Position numbers and translations under genes: made by a program. The notes under the pieces were generated by a model that was not told the DNA's origin, did no database searches, and worked only from the letters and a program-made list of their open reading frames with translations. 64,000 bases of DNA from assembly GCF_003626975.1 (NCBI RefSeq), contig NZ_CP032616.1, positions 2,914,001-2,978,000 of the forward strand, written 5' to 3'. Shown here in pieces: positions 45,715 through 55,080 of the stretch. The stretch comes from Pseudomonas sp. DY-1 (GTDB lineage Bacteria; Pseudomonadota; Gammaproteobacteria; Pseudomonadales; Pseudomonadaceae). Positions within the stretch are counted from its first letter, which is position 1. Each line of letters opens with the position of its first letter.

Positions 45715-46359
45715 ATGAACCGACAGAACAACCGCAGCTGGACGTCTTATGCCTGCGCCCTGGTGCTCGGCCTCGGTGCCCTGCACGCCCAGGCCAACGA
45801 AGGTGGACTGTACGGCCCCCAGGCGCCCAAGGGCTCCGCCTTCGTCCGCGCCTACAACGCCGCCAGTAACGAGCTCAGCGTCAACGTCGGCAACACCGCA
45901 CTGACCGACGTTCCGCCGCTCGGCTCCAGCGACTTCAAGTTCCTCCCGCCAGGCAACTACAGCGCCCAGGTCGGCAGCAGCAACCTCTCGGTGAAACTCG
46001 AGGCCGACCGCTACTACACCCTGGTCAACCAGACCGGCAAAGACCCGCAGCTGGTGGAAGAGCCGCCGTTCCGAAACAAGCAGAAGGCCCTCCTGCGCGT
46101 ACAGAACCTGTCGGACGCCAAGCTCACCCTGAAGACTGCCGACGGCAAGACGCCAGTCGTGGCGGACGTAGCCCCGCAGGGTCGCGGCGAGCGCGAGATC
46201 AATCCGGTGAAAGTCGGCCTCGCCCTGTTCGACGGTGACAAGAAGGTCAGCGACCTCAAGCCCGTCTCGCTGCAGCGCGGCGAAGTGGTCTGCCTCTACA
46301 TCACCGGCAGCGGCGGCAAGCTCTCTCCTGTCTGGGTCAAGCGCCCGGCGGAGTCCTGA
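45715..46359 (+). CDS. algF: Alginate O-acetylation protein AlgF
   Basis: 214 residues from ATG 45715, preceded by GGAGG, with a signal peptide ending AQA. The mature protein is beta-rich (AFVRAYNAASNELSVNVG, GNYSAQVGSSNLSVKLEADRY in two parts). AlgF is a periplasmic adaptor needed for O-acetylation and has no recognised catalytic motif. Confidence 0.94.
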   Translation: MNRQNNRSWTSYACALVLGLGALHAQANEGGLYGPQAPKGSAFVRAYNAASNELSVNVGNTALTDVPPLGSSDFKFLPPGNYSAQVGSSNLSVKLEADRYYTLVNQTGKDPQLVEEPPFRNKQKALLRVQNLSDAKLTLKTADGKTPVVADVAPQGRGEREINPVKVGLALFDGDKKVSDLKPVSLQRGEVVCLYITGSGGKLSPVWVKRPAES

Positions 46360-46493
46360 TTAGCAACGAAGAAACAACCGGCGCGGATTGAACCACGCCG
46401 GTACCTACCCGCCCCGCAGAGGGTGGGAAAAGAAAGAAATGTGATTTGTGGAAGCAGCGCCTACAACCCATGACTGAGTTAGGAGAAACACCC

Positions 46494-47936
46494 ATGATTC
46501 CCGTGATCCTCTCTGGCGGTAGCGGCTCTCGCCTCTGGCCTCTTTCGCGCAAACAGTATCCCAAGCAGTTCCTCGCCCTCGCCGGCGACCAGACCCTGTT
46601 CCAGCAGACTCTTCAGCGCCTGAGCTTCGAAGGCATGCAGCCGGCCGTGCTGGTGGCCAACCAGGATCACCGCTTCATCGTCCAGGAGCAGCTCGATGCC
46701 ATCGGCCTGCAACCCCAGGCCATGCTGCTGGAGCCCTTCGGCCGCAACACCGCGCCGGCAGTAGCGATCGCCGCCATGCAACTGGTCGCCGAGGGCCGTG
46801 ACGAGCTGATGCTGGTGCTCCCGGCAGACCACGTACTGCGCGACCAGCAAGCCTTCCAGCAAGCCCTGGAACTGGCCACCAGCGCCGCCGAGAAGGGCGA
46901 GATGGTGCTCTTCGGCGTACCCGCCGAGCGCCCGGAAACCGGTTACGGCTACATCCGCAGCAAAGCCGACGGCGCCCTGCCGGAAGGCATCAGCCGCGTG
47001 GCGCAGTTCGTCGAGAAACCGAACGAAGACAGGGCCCGCGAGTACGTGGCATCCGGCGACTACTTCTGGAACAGCGGTATGTTCCTGTTCCGCGCCAGCC
47101 GCTTCCTGGAAGAACTCAAGCAGCACGATGTGGACATCTACGACACCTGCCTGCTGGCCCTGGAGCGCAGCAAGCGCGACGGCGTCGCGGTGAGCATCGA
47201 CTCGGCCACCTTCGCCTGCTGCCCGGACAACTCCATCGACTACGCGGTAATGGAGAAGACTGCCCGCGCCTGCGTGGTACCGCTCTCCGCCGGCTGGAAC
47301 GACGTGGGTAGCTGGAGCTCCATCTGGGAAGTGCACGAGAAGGACAAGAACGGCAACGTCACCAAGGGCGACGTGGTAGTTCAGGACAGCCACAACTGCC
47401 TGGTGCACGGCAACGGCAAGCTGGTCTCGGTGATCGGCCTGGACGACGTGGTGGTGGTCGAGACCAAGGACGCCATGATGATCGCCCACAAGGACCGCGT
47501 GCAGGACGTGAAGAAACTGGTCAACAAGCTGGACGCCGACGGCCGCAGCGAAACCCAGAACCATTGCGCCGTGTACCGCCCCTGGGGCTCGTACGACTCG
47601 GTGGACATGGGCGGCCGCTTCCAGGTCAAGCACATCACCGTGAAGCCCGGTGCACAGCTTTCGCTGCAGATGCACCACCACCGCGCCGAGCACTGGATCG
47701 TGGTTTCCGGCACCGCCCAGGTGACCTGCGACGACAAGGTGTTCCTGCTGACCGAAAACCAGTCCACCTACATCCCGATCGCCTCGGTCCACCGCCTGGC
47801 CAACCCCGGCAAGATCCCGCTGGAGATCATCGAGGTGCAGTCCGGCAGCTACCTGGGTGAAGACGACATCGAGCGTCTGGATGACGTCTACGGTCGCGCC
47901 CCGCAGTCCGCTACCGTACACAGCATCGCCCGCTGA
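46494..47936 (+). CDS. algA: Bifunctional phosphomannose isomerase / GDP-mannose pyrophosphorylase
   Basis: 480 residues from ATG 46494, preceded by TAGGAGA. The N-terminal nucleotidyltransferase motif (LSGGSGSRLWPLSRKQYPKQ) and a C-terminal cupin-type isomerase site (QMHHHRAEHWIVVSGTA) are both intact. AlgA makes mannose-6-phosphate from fructose-6-phosphate and then GDP-mannose for AlgD. It ends the operon; a repeat-type hairpin follows. Confidence 0.95.
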   Translation: MIPVILSGGSGSRLWPLSRKQYPKQFLALAGDQTLFQQTLQRLSFEGMQPAVLVANQDHRFIVQEQLDAIGLQPQAMLLEPFGRNTAPAVAIAAMQLVAEGRDELMLVLPADHVLRDQQAFQQALELATSAAEKGEMVLFGVPAERPETGYGYIRSKADGALPEGISRVAQFVEKPNEDRAREYVASGDYFWNSGMFLFRASRFLEELKQHDVDIYDTCLLALERSKRDGVAVSIDSATFACCPDNSIDYAVMEKTARACVVPLSAGWNDVGSWSSIWEVHEKDKNGNVTKGDVVVQDSHNCLVHGNGKLVSVIGLDDVVVVETKDAMMIAHKDRVQDVKKLVNKLDADGRSETQNHCAVYRPWGSYDSVDMGGRFQVKHITVKPGAQLSLQMHHHRAEHWIVVSGTAQVTCDDKVFLLTENQSTYIPIASVHRLANPGKIPLEIIEVQSGSYLGEDDIERLDDVYGRAPQSATVHSIAR

Positions 47937-47940
47937 CCTG

Positions 47941-47995
47941 TAAGAGCCGGCTTGCTGGCGAAGGGGCAACCTTTCGCGAGCAAGCTCGCTCCTAC
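47941..47995. repeat. REP-like repeat after algA
   Basis: AGAGCCGGCTTGCTGGCGAA and TTTCGCGAGCAAGCTCGCTC form an imperfect inverted pair right after the algA stop. This is the well-known Pseudomonas intergenic repeat type and may act as the end of the alginate transcript. Confidence 0.6.
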
Positions 47996-48055
47996 ATCGC
48001 CCTCGGCGGCCGTGGGCGCTCTTGCTAGCATGGAAGGCCTCACGGAGGTCTTTCC

Positions 48056-48520
48056 ATGCTCATTGGCGCTGTTCTCTTCCTGACCTGGCTGGTCCTGCTG
48101 CTGCGCTACCCGGCCAAGGCCCTGCCGCTGTCCCTGGCGGCCGTGCTTGGCGTCGCCCTGATCGCCGTCTGGGTGCTCTGGGAAGAACGCGGCGAGGAAC
48201 ACCGCTTCGCCCGGCTCGATATCCAGCTCACCTACGCCCCGCAAACCTGCCCCGCCGACCGTCCACTGGAAATCCGCGTGCGCAACGGCGACGACGCGGT
48301 GCTGCGCGATTTCGCCTGGCAGGTCCAGGCCTTCCGCCCCGGCGATACCATCAACCTGGCCCAGCCCAGCTACGACCATCCACGCTACCTCGGCCCGTCC
48401 GAACTGCAGCCCGGTACCCAGTGGCAGGACTGCCTGGCCCTGCCGCCCATTCGCCAGGGTTATCGCGCACAATCCCTGGAGTTTCGCGCCGCCAATTTGC
48501 GTGGCAAATTCGTCGACTGA
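48056..48520 (+). CDS. Small membrane-anchored hypothetical protein
   Basis: This 154-residue protein starts at ATG 48056 with GGAGGT seven bases before. Two hydrophobic helices (about 2-17 and 22-43) are followed by a soluble beta-rich domain with a pair of cysteines (QTCPADRPLEIRV, WQDCLALPPI) that could form a disulfide. The protein probably sits in the inner membrane facing the periplasm. No named family is recognised. Confidence 0.7.
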   Translation: MLIGAVLFLTWLVLLLRYPAKALPLSLAAVLGVALIAVWVLWEERGEEHRFARLDIQLTYAPQTCPADRPLEIRVRNGDDAVLRDFAWQVQAFRPGDTINLAQPSYDHPRYLGPSELQPGTQWQDCLALPPIRQGYRAQSLEFRAANLRGKFVD

Positions 48521-48524
48521 ACTG

Positions 48525-48655
48525 ACAGCGCCCCCTCCCCCGGCCCCTCTCCCGCTTGCGGGAGAGGGGGACAAGCAATCCGCGCAGACCTCGACGGTGG
48601 CACGGACGGCCCCCTCTCCCTTCAGGGAGAGGGCTGGGGAGAGGGCGAACCGGAT
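48525..48655. repeat. CCCTCTCCC-type hairpin repeats
   Basis: Two more copies of the CCCCTCTCCC...GGGAGAGGGG hairpin family seen inside the alginate operon. They separate the membrane protein gene from the SDR gene. Confidence 0.6.
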
Positions 48656-48677
48656 GCCCCCCAGCAAAGGACTCGAG

Positions 48678-49508
48678 ATGCCCAATCCCACCGCCCTGAT
48701 CACCGGATGCTCCAGCGGCATCGGCCGCGCCCTGGCCGACGCCTTCAAGGCCGCCGGCTACAGCGTCTGGGCCACCGCCCGCAAGCCGCAGGACCTGGCC
48801 ACGCTGGAAACCGCCGGCTTCGTCGCCGTGGCGCTGGACGTGAATGACCAGGCCGCCGTCGCCGCCCTTGCCGAGCGACTGGAACGGGAGGAAGGTGGTC
48901 TCGACGTGCTGGTAAACAATGCAGGCTTTGGCGCCATGGGGCCGCTGCTGGACGGCGGCGTCGATGCCTTGCGCAAGCAGTTCGACACCAACGTCTTTGC
49001 CCTGGTGGATGTGACCCGCGCCTGTTTCCCGCTGCTGCGTAAACGCCGGGGCCTGGTGGTGAACATCGGCAGTGTATCGGGCGTTCTGGTCACGCCCTTC
49101 GCCGGTGCCTATTGCGCCTCCAAGGCCGCGGTCCATGCACTCTCCGACGCCTTGCGCCTGGAGCTGTCGCCCTTCGGCATCGAGCTGATGGAGGTGCAGC
49201 CAGGCGCCATCGCCTCCAGCTTCGGTGCCAGCGCCACTCGCGAGGCCGAAGCCCTGATCGCCGAAGATTCCCCTTGGTGGCCGGTGCGCGAAGGCATTCG
49301 CGCACGAGCCCGCGCCTCCCAGGACAACCCCACTTCAGCCACAGACTTCGCCCGCACCTTGCTCGCTGCCGTACAACGCAAGCCCCGTCCGACGCTGGTG
49401 CGCATCGGCAACGGCAGCCGCGCCCTGCCGCTGCTGGCGCGCTGGGTGCCAAGAGGCGTGCTGGAGCGGGTGCTGAAGAAGCGCTTCGGACTGGGCGTCG
49501 AACTCTAG
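48678..49508 (+). CDS. Short-chain dehydrogenase/reductase
   Basis: From ATG 48678 the product has 276 residues: Rossmann motif TGCSSGIGRA, NNAG (LVNNAGFGAMG), catalytic Ser region (NIGSVSGVL) and YxxxK (YCASK). These identify a classical SDR that oxidises or reduces an alcohol/ketone with NAD(P). The substrate is unknown. It is convergent with the bufferin operon. Confidence 0.88.
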   Translation: MPNPTALITGCSSGIGRALADAFKAAGYSVWATARKPQDLATLETAGFVAVALDVNDQAAVAALAERLEREEGGLDVLVNNAGFGAMGPLLDGGVDALRKQFDTNVFALVDVTRACFPLLRKRRGLVVNIGSVSGVLVTPFAGAYCASKAAVHALSDALRLELSPFGIELMEVQPGAIASSFGASATREAEALIAEDSPWWPVREGIRARARASQDNPTSATDFARTLLAAVQRKPRPTLVRIGNGSRALPLLARWVPRGVLERVLKKRFGLGVEL

Positions 49509-49534
49509 GAAAAGCCGGTCGGACGACGCCAGAC

Positions 49535-50302
49535 TCAGCCTGCGCGCCTGACCACACCCTCACTTATCCACAGTTTCAGCCAGCCAGCCGCCAGCATCGG
49601 ATCGCCGAGCTCCGCGCACAGGCCAGCAAAGCTCCAGCCCTGCGCCACCATGCCCAGCAATGCATGGCCTTCTTGCTCGGCAAGGCTGCGGTATTGCCCC
49701 ACCAGCCCCTGACGCCAGACCAGGCACAGTTCGGCTCGCTCCAGCAGCTCGCTGCCAGGGAACTCGCGACCATCCTTCACCGCCCGCCACAGGGCCAGGC
49801 TGTTATGCCGACAAGGCACCCGCTGCACACTGGGCACCAGCGCCAGCTGCAGCTCGGGCCAGTCTTCAGCAGGCAAATGCGCCATCTGCTCCAGGGTCAG
49901 CGGCTCATCCGCCGGAGCATCGAAGGCCAGGGTGAAGGCCCACTCAAGCCGCGCCAGCTCGGCCAAGGGCGCGGACTGATCCGGCACCAGCCAGGACTCG
50001 ATGAAATCGGCGAGACTCGCCCCCAGCCAGCGCAGGCTGAAATGCCGCGACGGATGGGCACGCAGGTAGGCGTGGGCCAAGGCCTCGAACTCATCGTCGC
50101 CGAGCCAGTGATGCAGTGTCGGGTAGTCGCCACGCAACGCCTCGACCAGCCGTGCGCGGAAGGCATGATGGTAAATCTGCAAGCCCTCCAGCGCGCCCAG
50201 TTCCGGGCCGCCACGAATGGCTGCGAGCAGTTCGGCGTCGGCTAGGTCGCATTCATCCAGCAAGTAGGCCTCGAAGCGCTGCTGAAATTCGCTCAAGCGC
50301 AT
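49535..50302 (-). CDS. BufC/HvfC-like DUF2063 protein
   Basis: This 255-residue protein begins [15 protein letters not shown] and contains the DUF2063 pattern ([41 protein letters not shown]). DUF2063 proteins act as partners of DUF692 enzymes, probably presenting the peptide substrate. It overlaps the end of the DUF692 gene by ten bases and is the last gene of the operon. Confidence 0.87.
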   Translation of the reverse strand: MRLSEFQQRFEAYLLDECDLADAELLAAIRGGPELGALEGLQIYHHAFRARLVEALRGDYPTLHHWLGDDEFEALAHAYLRAHPSRHFSLRWLGASLADFIESWLVPDQSAPLAELARLEWAFTLAFDAPADEPLTLEQMAHLPAEDWPELQLALVPSVQRVPCRHNSLALWRAVKDGREFPGSELLERAELCLVWRQGLVGQYRSLAEQEGHALLGMVAQGWSFAGLCAELGDPMLAAGWLKLWISEGVVRRAG

Positions 50303-51138
50303 ACCACCTCCTTTCCCAGGGTGACGTCCGCCAGTTCCCGTGCCTTGCCCAACTCGGCCAGCAGCTCATCCAAAGGCGGCAGGTGGTCGTCACGCTCCAG
50401 CAGGGTGGCAACCGGCCCCAGGTGTTCAAGGGTGCGCTGGTAAAGCTGCCAGACCGGATCACAGATCGGTGCATCGTGGGTATCGATCAGGTAGTGGCCG
50501 TAGTCGCTATGACCAGCCAGGTGCAACTGGCGGATGGCGGTTTTCGGCAGTGCGCGGATGAAGTCCCAGGGCTCGAAACCCTGGTTACGCGCGCTGACGT
50601 ACACGTTGTTCACATCCAACAGCAGTTCGCAGCCGCTGAGTTCCACCAGGGCGGCGAGGAATTCCCATTCGCTCATCTCGCTGTCGGCACAGCGCAGGTA
50701 ACTGGAAACGTTCTCCAGCACCAGCGGCCGGCCCAGCGCGTCCTGCACCTGCCGGACCCGTTCGGCCACATGGGCCAGGCTCTCTTCGGTGAAGGGCAGC
50801 GGCAGCAAGTCATGGAGCTGGTGGGCGTTGCCACGGCTCCAGCAGAGATGATCAGAGACCCAGCGAGGCCTGATGCGCTGGGCAAGTGCCTTCAACTGCA
50901 GCAGATGATCGCGGTCCAGCGGGTGCGGGCCGCCAATGGACAGCGACACCCCGTGCATTACCAGCGGATAGCGCTCGGCAATGGCGTCCAGGTAGTAGAG
51001 CGGCTTGCCGCCGCCTACCAGGTAGTTCTCGGAGATCACCTCGAACCAGTCCACCGTGGGCTGTCGTTCGAGAACCTCCTGGTGATACTGGCTTCGCAAG
51101 CCCAGGCCGAAACCCAGGCTGGATGGGTGCTCATGCAT
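50293..51138 (-). CDS. DUF692 multinuclear iron enzyme (BufB-type)
   Basis: From ATG 51138 the product has 281 residues with the TIM-barrel pattern of DUF692/MbnB-type iron oxygenases: [73 protein letters not shown]. The His/Asp/Glu/Asn ligands for iron are present. In bufferin systems this enzyme turns peptide cysteines into copper-binding heterocycles. The substrate gene lies directly upstream. Confidence 0.9.
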   Translation of the reverse strand: MHEHPSSLGFGLGLRSQYHQEVLERQPTVDWFEVISENYLVGGGKPLYYLDAIAERYPLVMHGVSLSIGGPHPLDRDHLLQLKALAQRIRPRWVSDHLCWSRGNAHQLHDLLPLPFTEESLAHVAERVRQVQDALGRPLVLENVSSYLRCADSEMSEWEFLAALVELSGCELLLDVNNVYVSARNQGFEPWDFIRALPKTAIRQLHLAGHSDYGHYLIDTHDAPICDPVWQLYQRTLEHLGPVATLLERDDHLPPLDELLAELGKARELADVTLGKEVVCA

Positions 51139-51156
51139 GGCCGGTCTCCCTGGATC

Positions 51157-51178
51157 GGGGTGGCCCGCAGGCCACCCC
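51157..51178 (-). terminator. Hairpin between bufA1 and bufB
   Basis: A 9-bp perfect stem GGGGTGGCC / GGCCACCCC with a CGCA loop sits in the 47-base gap after the peptide gene. It lacks a long T-run. It could stop part of the transcription or protect the bufA1 3' end, so that more peptide than enzyme is made. Confidence 0.6.
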
Positions 51179-51185
51179 AGCCTCA

Positions 51186-51446
51186 TCAGGGACCGACCTT
51201 GCCGCCGGCGGAATTGCACTCGGCCAGCGTGGTGCTCTTGAAGCCCTGGCCTTTACAGGCACCCTGTCCCTTGCACGAGTTGTTAGCGGTCTTGCAGTCG
51301 TTCTGACCTTTGCAGGCGTTGATGCCGTAGCAGTGCACCATGGCTTCTTCGGCCATGACCTGGGTCGGCAGGCTGGCGAACAGACCGGCAGCGGCGAGGG
51401 CCAGGGCGACGCCGGCAGCGGTGGTGGTGGAAGTCTTGGTAGTCAT
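51186..51446 (-). CDS. Bufferin-type DUF2282 copper-binding peptide precursor
   Basis: ATG 51446 (GAGG nine bases upstream) gives 86 residues; a second ATG lies three codons earlier. A signal peptide ([20 protein letters not shown]) precedes a mature part with six cysteines: [26 protein letters not shown] and a last one in AECNS. This is the DUF2282 bufferin pattern, a periplasmic peptide that is modified by the DUF692 enzyme and binds copper. It is the first gene of the three-gene operon. Confidence 0.88.
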   Translation of the reverse strand: MTTKTSTTTAAGVALALAAAGLFASLPTQVMAEEAMVHCYGINACKGQNDCKTANNSCKGQGACKGQGFKSTTLAECNSAGGKVGP

Positions 51447-51620
51447 TTTGTGCATCCTCGGGATGGTTGACTTTGGCCGGCTTGCTGCGCCGGACATAGA
51501 GATAGAGAACGCAGCCGAGCTAGCGTTACAGGCGTGGAAAAAAATTTGCGATACCACCTGAATCGGTTGCCCGGATAGCATTCGGCTACAGTTGCCACAG
51601 CCCAACAACGAGATCCCGTC

Positions 51621-51989
51621 ATGTCGCTTACCTTGCGCTACGCCGTCGGCGGCGTGGCCCTGGCCATCGTCCTGAACCTGCTCCTTCGCAGCTTCGTGAA
51701 AATCGGCGGCATCTTCGCCACGCTGTTGATCGCTGCCGCCACGGCCGCCCTGCTGGCCCTCGCGTTCCGCCTCATCCAGCGCCGCTTACCCGAGCCCGGT
51801 GAGCGTTGGCGCATCGTGCTCACCTACGGCGGCCTGCTTGGGCTGCTATACCTAGGACTGCTAGCGATGATGACTCTGCAGGACACGCCCAGCCCCATGG
51901 GCGTACTGCTGTTCCTGGTCCATTACCTCTGTTATCCGGTGATGGCCGCATTGCTGCTGTCGGAGCGGGTATTCACGAAGGTCCGCTGA
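51621..51989 (+). CDS. Small four-helix membrane protein
   Basis: This 122-residue protein has four hydrophobic segments (about 8-24, 27-48, 63-82, 91-113) with few charges between, so it is an inner-membrane protein. No family motif is recognised. It precedes the GNAT gene by 21 bases and could be co-transcribed with it. It is divergent from the bufferin operon, but a link to copper is not shown. Confidence 0.65.
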   Translation: MSLTLRYAVGGVALAIVLNLLLRSFVKIGGIFATLLIAAATAALLALAFRLIQRRLPEPGERWRIVLTYGGLLGLLYLGLLAMMTLQDTPSPMGVLLFLVHYLCYPVMAALLLSERVFTKVR

Positions 51990-52010
51990 CGGCCAACAAG
52001 GATGTCCACC

Positions 52011-52547
52011 ATGAACTACCGCCCCTTGCGCGTGCCGGCCGATAGCGAGCGGCTCGCCGCTTTCGATGCCTCCTACATCACCTCGCACATCTGGCGCGTC
52101 GAGGCCGATGGCCTTGCACTGCGACTGGTCGAGGAGAAACTCGCCGAGCCCTTCCACAAGGCCTATGACGCCGCCGGGTTTCCCGATGATGTAGCCGATG
52201 CCGACTTCGCCCTTGCAGCCGAAGCCCGCGACGGCAGCCTCGCCGGTTTTGCATGCGTGCGCCTGGTGCCGTGGAACCGCAGCGCTGAACTGAGTGCGCT
52301 GTTCGTTGCACCGGCGCACCAGGGCCAGGGCATCGGTCGTGCACTGCTGGAAGGGGCCATGGCCTATGCCCGCAGCCAGGCGATGCGCTGCCTGTGGCTG
52401 GAGACCCAGACCAGCAACTACCCTGCCATCGGTTTCTACCAGCGCGCCGGTTTCACCTTCTGCGGGTTGAACACCATGCTTTACGATCCGACGGAAGTGG
52501 CGGCCGAGGAAATCGCCCTCTACCTGAGCCACCCGCTCAACGGCTGA
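52011..52547 (+). CDS. GNAT-family N-acetyltransferase
   Basis: The second ATG at 52011 is preferred because AAGGA lies ten bases before it. The 178-residue product has a GNAT core (LSALFVAPAHQGQGIGRALLEGAM, LWLETQTSNYPAIGFYQRAGF), with a full acetyl-CoA pyrophosphate loop QGQGIGRA. The substrate cannot be told. It is a chromosomal housekeeping-type enzyme, unlike the island GNAT at 4.8 kb. Confidence 0.85.
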   Translation: MNYRPLRVPADSERLAAFDASYITSHIWRVEADGLALRLVEEKLAEPFHKAYDAAGFPDDVADADFALAAEARDGSLAGFACVRLVPWNRSAELSALFVAPAHQGQGIGRALLEGAMAYARSQAMRCLWLETQTSNYPAIGFYQRAGFTFCGLNTMLYDPTEVAAEEIALYLSHPLNG

Positions 52548-52607
52548 TTCGATGGAACCGCCGCTGCATCGCTCGCCACTAAGCAGAAGGCGTGCGAGGA
52601 ATTGGCG

Positions 52608-52841
52608 ATGGACTACCTGGACCTGCTGCAATGGCCGGCGATGCTGGTGACCGTCCTGGCTGCCTGGCTGATCGGCTCCAATCAGGAGTCACGACGCAAT
52701 GTAGGTTTCTGGGTGTTCATGACGAGCAATGCGCTCTGGATCGCCTGGGGGCTGTACGCCCACGCCTATGCGCTGATCGTGCTGCAGCTCTGCCTCGCGG
52801 CGATGAACATGCGAGGGGTGAAGAAGACCCAGAACGACTAG
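52608..52841 (+). CDS. Small membrane protein of 77 residues
   Basis: From ATG 52608, with GAGGA eight bases before it, the product has three hydrophobic stretches (WPAMLVTVLAAWLIG, VGFWVFMTSNALWIAWGLY, ALIVLQLCLAAM). It probably spans the membrane, with a lysine-rich C-terminus. The pattern is reminiscent of small SemiSWEET-like or YgaP-linked membrane proteins, but no family is assigned. Its end overlaps the convergent cupin gene by four bases. Confidence 0.65.
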   Translation: MDYLDLLQWPAMLVTVLAAWLIGSNQESRRNVGFWVFMTSNALWIAWGLYAHAYALIVLQLCLAAMNMRGVKKTQND

Positions 52842-53158
52842 ATGCTCCCCTCCCGCTCGATCACCAGGACTCGGGCGGCGCCAATCGGATGGGCGACATG
52901 TTCGCAACCTACCTCGGCGAAGAAGATATCCCCTGCCCCTAGCAGTACCCGCAATTCATCGCCTTCCTCGCGATAACGCATCTCCACCTCGCCATCGAGT
53001 ACGGCGAAGACTTCAGGCCCGTCGTTGACGTGCCAGACATAGGGCTGGTCGGTCCAGTGCAAACGCACTGTGGTTCCGCCCATATTGACCAGATCCATCG
53101 CGCCCCACGCCCGCTCCGCGGTGAAGTCTCGGCTGCGTACCACGCGCCCGGCGCTCAT
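52838..53158 (-). CDS. Small cupin-domain protein
   Basis: This 106-residue protein carries a single cupin: LHWTDQPYVWHVNDGPEVFA, then GEVEMRYREEGDE, GAGDIFFAEVGCEHVAHP. The metal site (HxN...E...H) is at least partly kept. Cupins bind small ligands or act as simple enzymes. It overlaps the EamA exporter gene (ATGA), so the two are co-translated. Confidence 0.8.
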   Translation of the reverse strand: MSAGRVVRSRDFTAERAWGAMDLVNMGGTTVRLHWTDQPYVWHVNDGPEVFAVLDGEVEMRYREEGDELRVLLGAGDIFFAEVGCEHVAHPIGAARVLVIEREGSI

Positions 53159-54060
53159 GCGCGACCCGCCGTGGCAGCAGCCGGCATGGACGTCTTGGGC
53201 TTGCGGAACACCAGTACGTTACCCGCCATCACGAGGCCCAGCCCGAACAACGCGGGCAAGGTCCATTGGTAGCCTTCGACGAAGGCCGAGATGTTCAGCG
53301 CCACCACCGGGAACAGCACGGTGCAGTAGGCGGCGCGCTCCGGGCCCATGCGTCCCACGAGGGTCAGGTAGGCGGTGAAGCCGATCACCGAGCCGGGAAT
53401 CGCCAGGTAAAGCAAAGAGCCGACGTAGCGGGTGTTCCACTCCATGCCAAAGGGCGTACCGCTGACCAGGCACCAGGCGGCCAGCATCAGGGCACCGTAG
53501 AACATGCCCCAGGCGTTGGTGGTCAACGGCTTGAGTCCGGCTTTCTGCTGCAGGCTGGAGAGCATGTTGCCGGCGGAGAAACACAGTGTGCCGAGCAGCG
53601 CCAGGCCAAGACCGATGAAAGTTTCACGGCTGGCGGTGTGGTGAGACAGCTCTGGCCAGAACAGCAAGCCCAACCCCAGCAGGCCAAGACCGCCGCCACC
53701 GAGCACGTTGGGTGCAATGCGCTGGCCAAAGAAGATTCGTGCATTAAGGGCGTTCCACAGGGTGGCGGTGGAGAACACTACGGCGATCAGCCCGCTGGGT
53801 ATCCACTGGCTTGCGGTGTAGAAGCACATGAAGTTGACACAGAACAGGCACAGGCCCTGGGCCAGGCAGATCATCTGCGCTCGACCATCGAGCTTCTGCA
53901 GGCGCCGGCTGATCAGGAGCAGGGCGAACAGCACCGCGGCGGCCAGGGCGAAGCGGTAAGCGATCGACGCAGGAATGGCGACGCTGCCCATCTGCAGCTT
54001 GATGGCGATCCAGGTAGTGCCCCAGATCAGGACGGTGAGCAGGTAGAGGGACAGGTTCAT
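53155..54060 (-). CDS. EamA/DMT-family exporter
   Basis: The start at ATG 54060 (MNLSLYLLTVLIWGTTWIA) gives 301 residues with ten predicted membrane segments in two EamA halves; the WGTTW motif is typical. Such proteins export metabolites or amino acids across the inner membrane. The gene is divergent from an AraC regulator, which likely controls it, and is followed by a cupin that may sense or process its cargo. Confidence 0.85.
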   Translation of the reverse strand: MNLSLYLLTVLIWGTTWIAIKLQMGSVAIPASIAYRFALAAAVLFALLLISRRLQKLDGRAQMICLAQGLCLFCVNFMCFYTASQWIPSGLIAVVFSTATLWNALNARIFFGQRIAPNVLGGGGLGLLGLGLLFWPELSHHTASRETFIGLGLALLGTLCFSAGNMLSSLQQKAGLKPLTTNAWGMFYGALMLAAWCLVSGTPFGMEWNTRYVGSLLYLAIPGSVIGFTAYLTLVGRMGPERAAYCTVLFPVVALNISAFVEGYQWTLPALFGLGLVMAGNVLVFRKPKTSMPAAATAGRA

Positions 54061-54207
54061 CACGGCGACTCCGGTTTCGACGGAACCAGTCTCCATCCAC
54101 CACCTGCCACCCGCTTGCACAAACTTGCGCTTATCTCGTCGGATGGCTGCCCGTCGGTTTACACGCGCGCTAGGATGAACTCCATTCGTACACCGGCCGC
54201 TCCGTCC

Positions 54208-55080
54208 ATGTCGTTACTCGAACAGAATCAGGTCTTCCAGTCCCTCAGCAGTTCGCCTCATGCTCGCCTTGAGCACAGCGCGGAGCTGGGTGACGGCCTG
54301 GGCGCGGCACTCTGGAGCAACCACCACGACGCGCGGGAATACCAGGGGCCGAAAGTCCACACCCTGTCCTGCTACCTGGAGGGCGGCACCGGCACCTACC
54401 GCCGCGAGCGGCCGGATACCAAGGGCGCACCGGGCAAGCTGTGCATCCTGCCGGCCGGCCACGAATCATCCTGGGTGATCAACGGCGAGATCCGCCTGGC
54501 GCATCTCTATTTCAGCGCGGAGCACTTCGCCCAAGCGGCGGTGACCCTGCTGGACCGCGAACCCCGCGAACTGCAATTGTGCGAGCGCACCTTCCTCGAT
54601 GACCCACAGCAGGCGCAGAACTTCCATCAGTTGGTCCGCCTGGACTGGGACGAACCCGGCGAGCGCCTGCGCGCCACCAGCCTGGCGCACGAGATGATCC
54701 ATCACAGCCTGCTGACTCAGGTGGGAATGCGTGAAGGGCTGCGACTGAAAGGTGGATTGGCGCCGGCCTTGCGCAAGCGCCTGGCGGACTACATCGAGAC
54801 CCGCCTGGCCGAGCCCATCAGCCTGGGCGAGTTGGCGACCTTCTCGGCGCTGTCGGAATATCACTTCGCGCGAATGTTCCGCGAAAGCTTCGGGATGCCG
54901 CCGCACCAATATGTGCTGGCGCGACGCTTGGAACGGGCGCGCAAGCTGCTGCGTGAGACCGAGCTGCCCCTTGGCGAAATCGCCCTGGCCTGCGGCTTCG
55001 CCAGTGCCAGCCACTTCAGCAATCGCTTCCGCTCGGCGGTTGGCGGCACGCCAGGAGCTTTCAGGGCCGCATTTCGCTGA
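54208..55080 (+). CDS. AraC-family transcriptional regulator
   Basis: From ATG 54208 the product has 290 residues (a start at 54175 is possible). The N-terminal part is a cupin-like ligand domain (KVHTLSCYLEGGTGTYRRER, GHESSWVINGEIRLAHLYF). The C-terminal AraC DNA-binding domain reads ISLGELATFSALSEYHFARM through EIALACGFASASHFSNRFR. It should regulate the divergent exporter-cupin pair. The stop directly abuts that of the convergent YqfO-like gene. Confidence 0.87.
   Translation: MSLLEQNQVFQSLSSSPHARLEHSAELGDGLGAALWSNHHDAREYQGPKVHTLSCYLEGGTGTYRRERPDTKGAPGKLCILPAGHESSWVINGEIRLAHLYFSAEHFAQAAVTLLDREPRELQLCERTFLDDPQQAQNFHQLVRLDWDEPGERLRATSLAHEMIHHSLLTQVGMREGLRLKGGLAPALRKRLADYIETRLAEPISLGELATFSALSEYHFARMFRESFGMPPHQYVLARRLERARKLLRETELPLGEIALACGFASASHFSNRFRSAVGGTPGAFRAAFR

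Noticed and set aside
53266..54207. Long N-terminal extension of the AraC regulator frame
   Set aside because: It is antisense to the EamA gene; the regulator family length is met from 54208.
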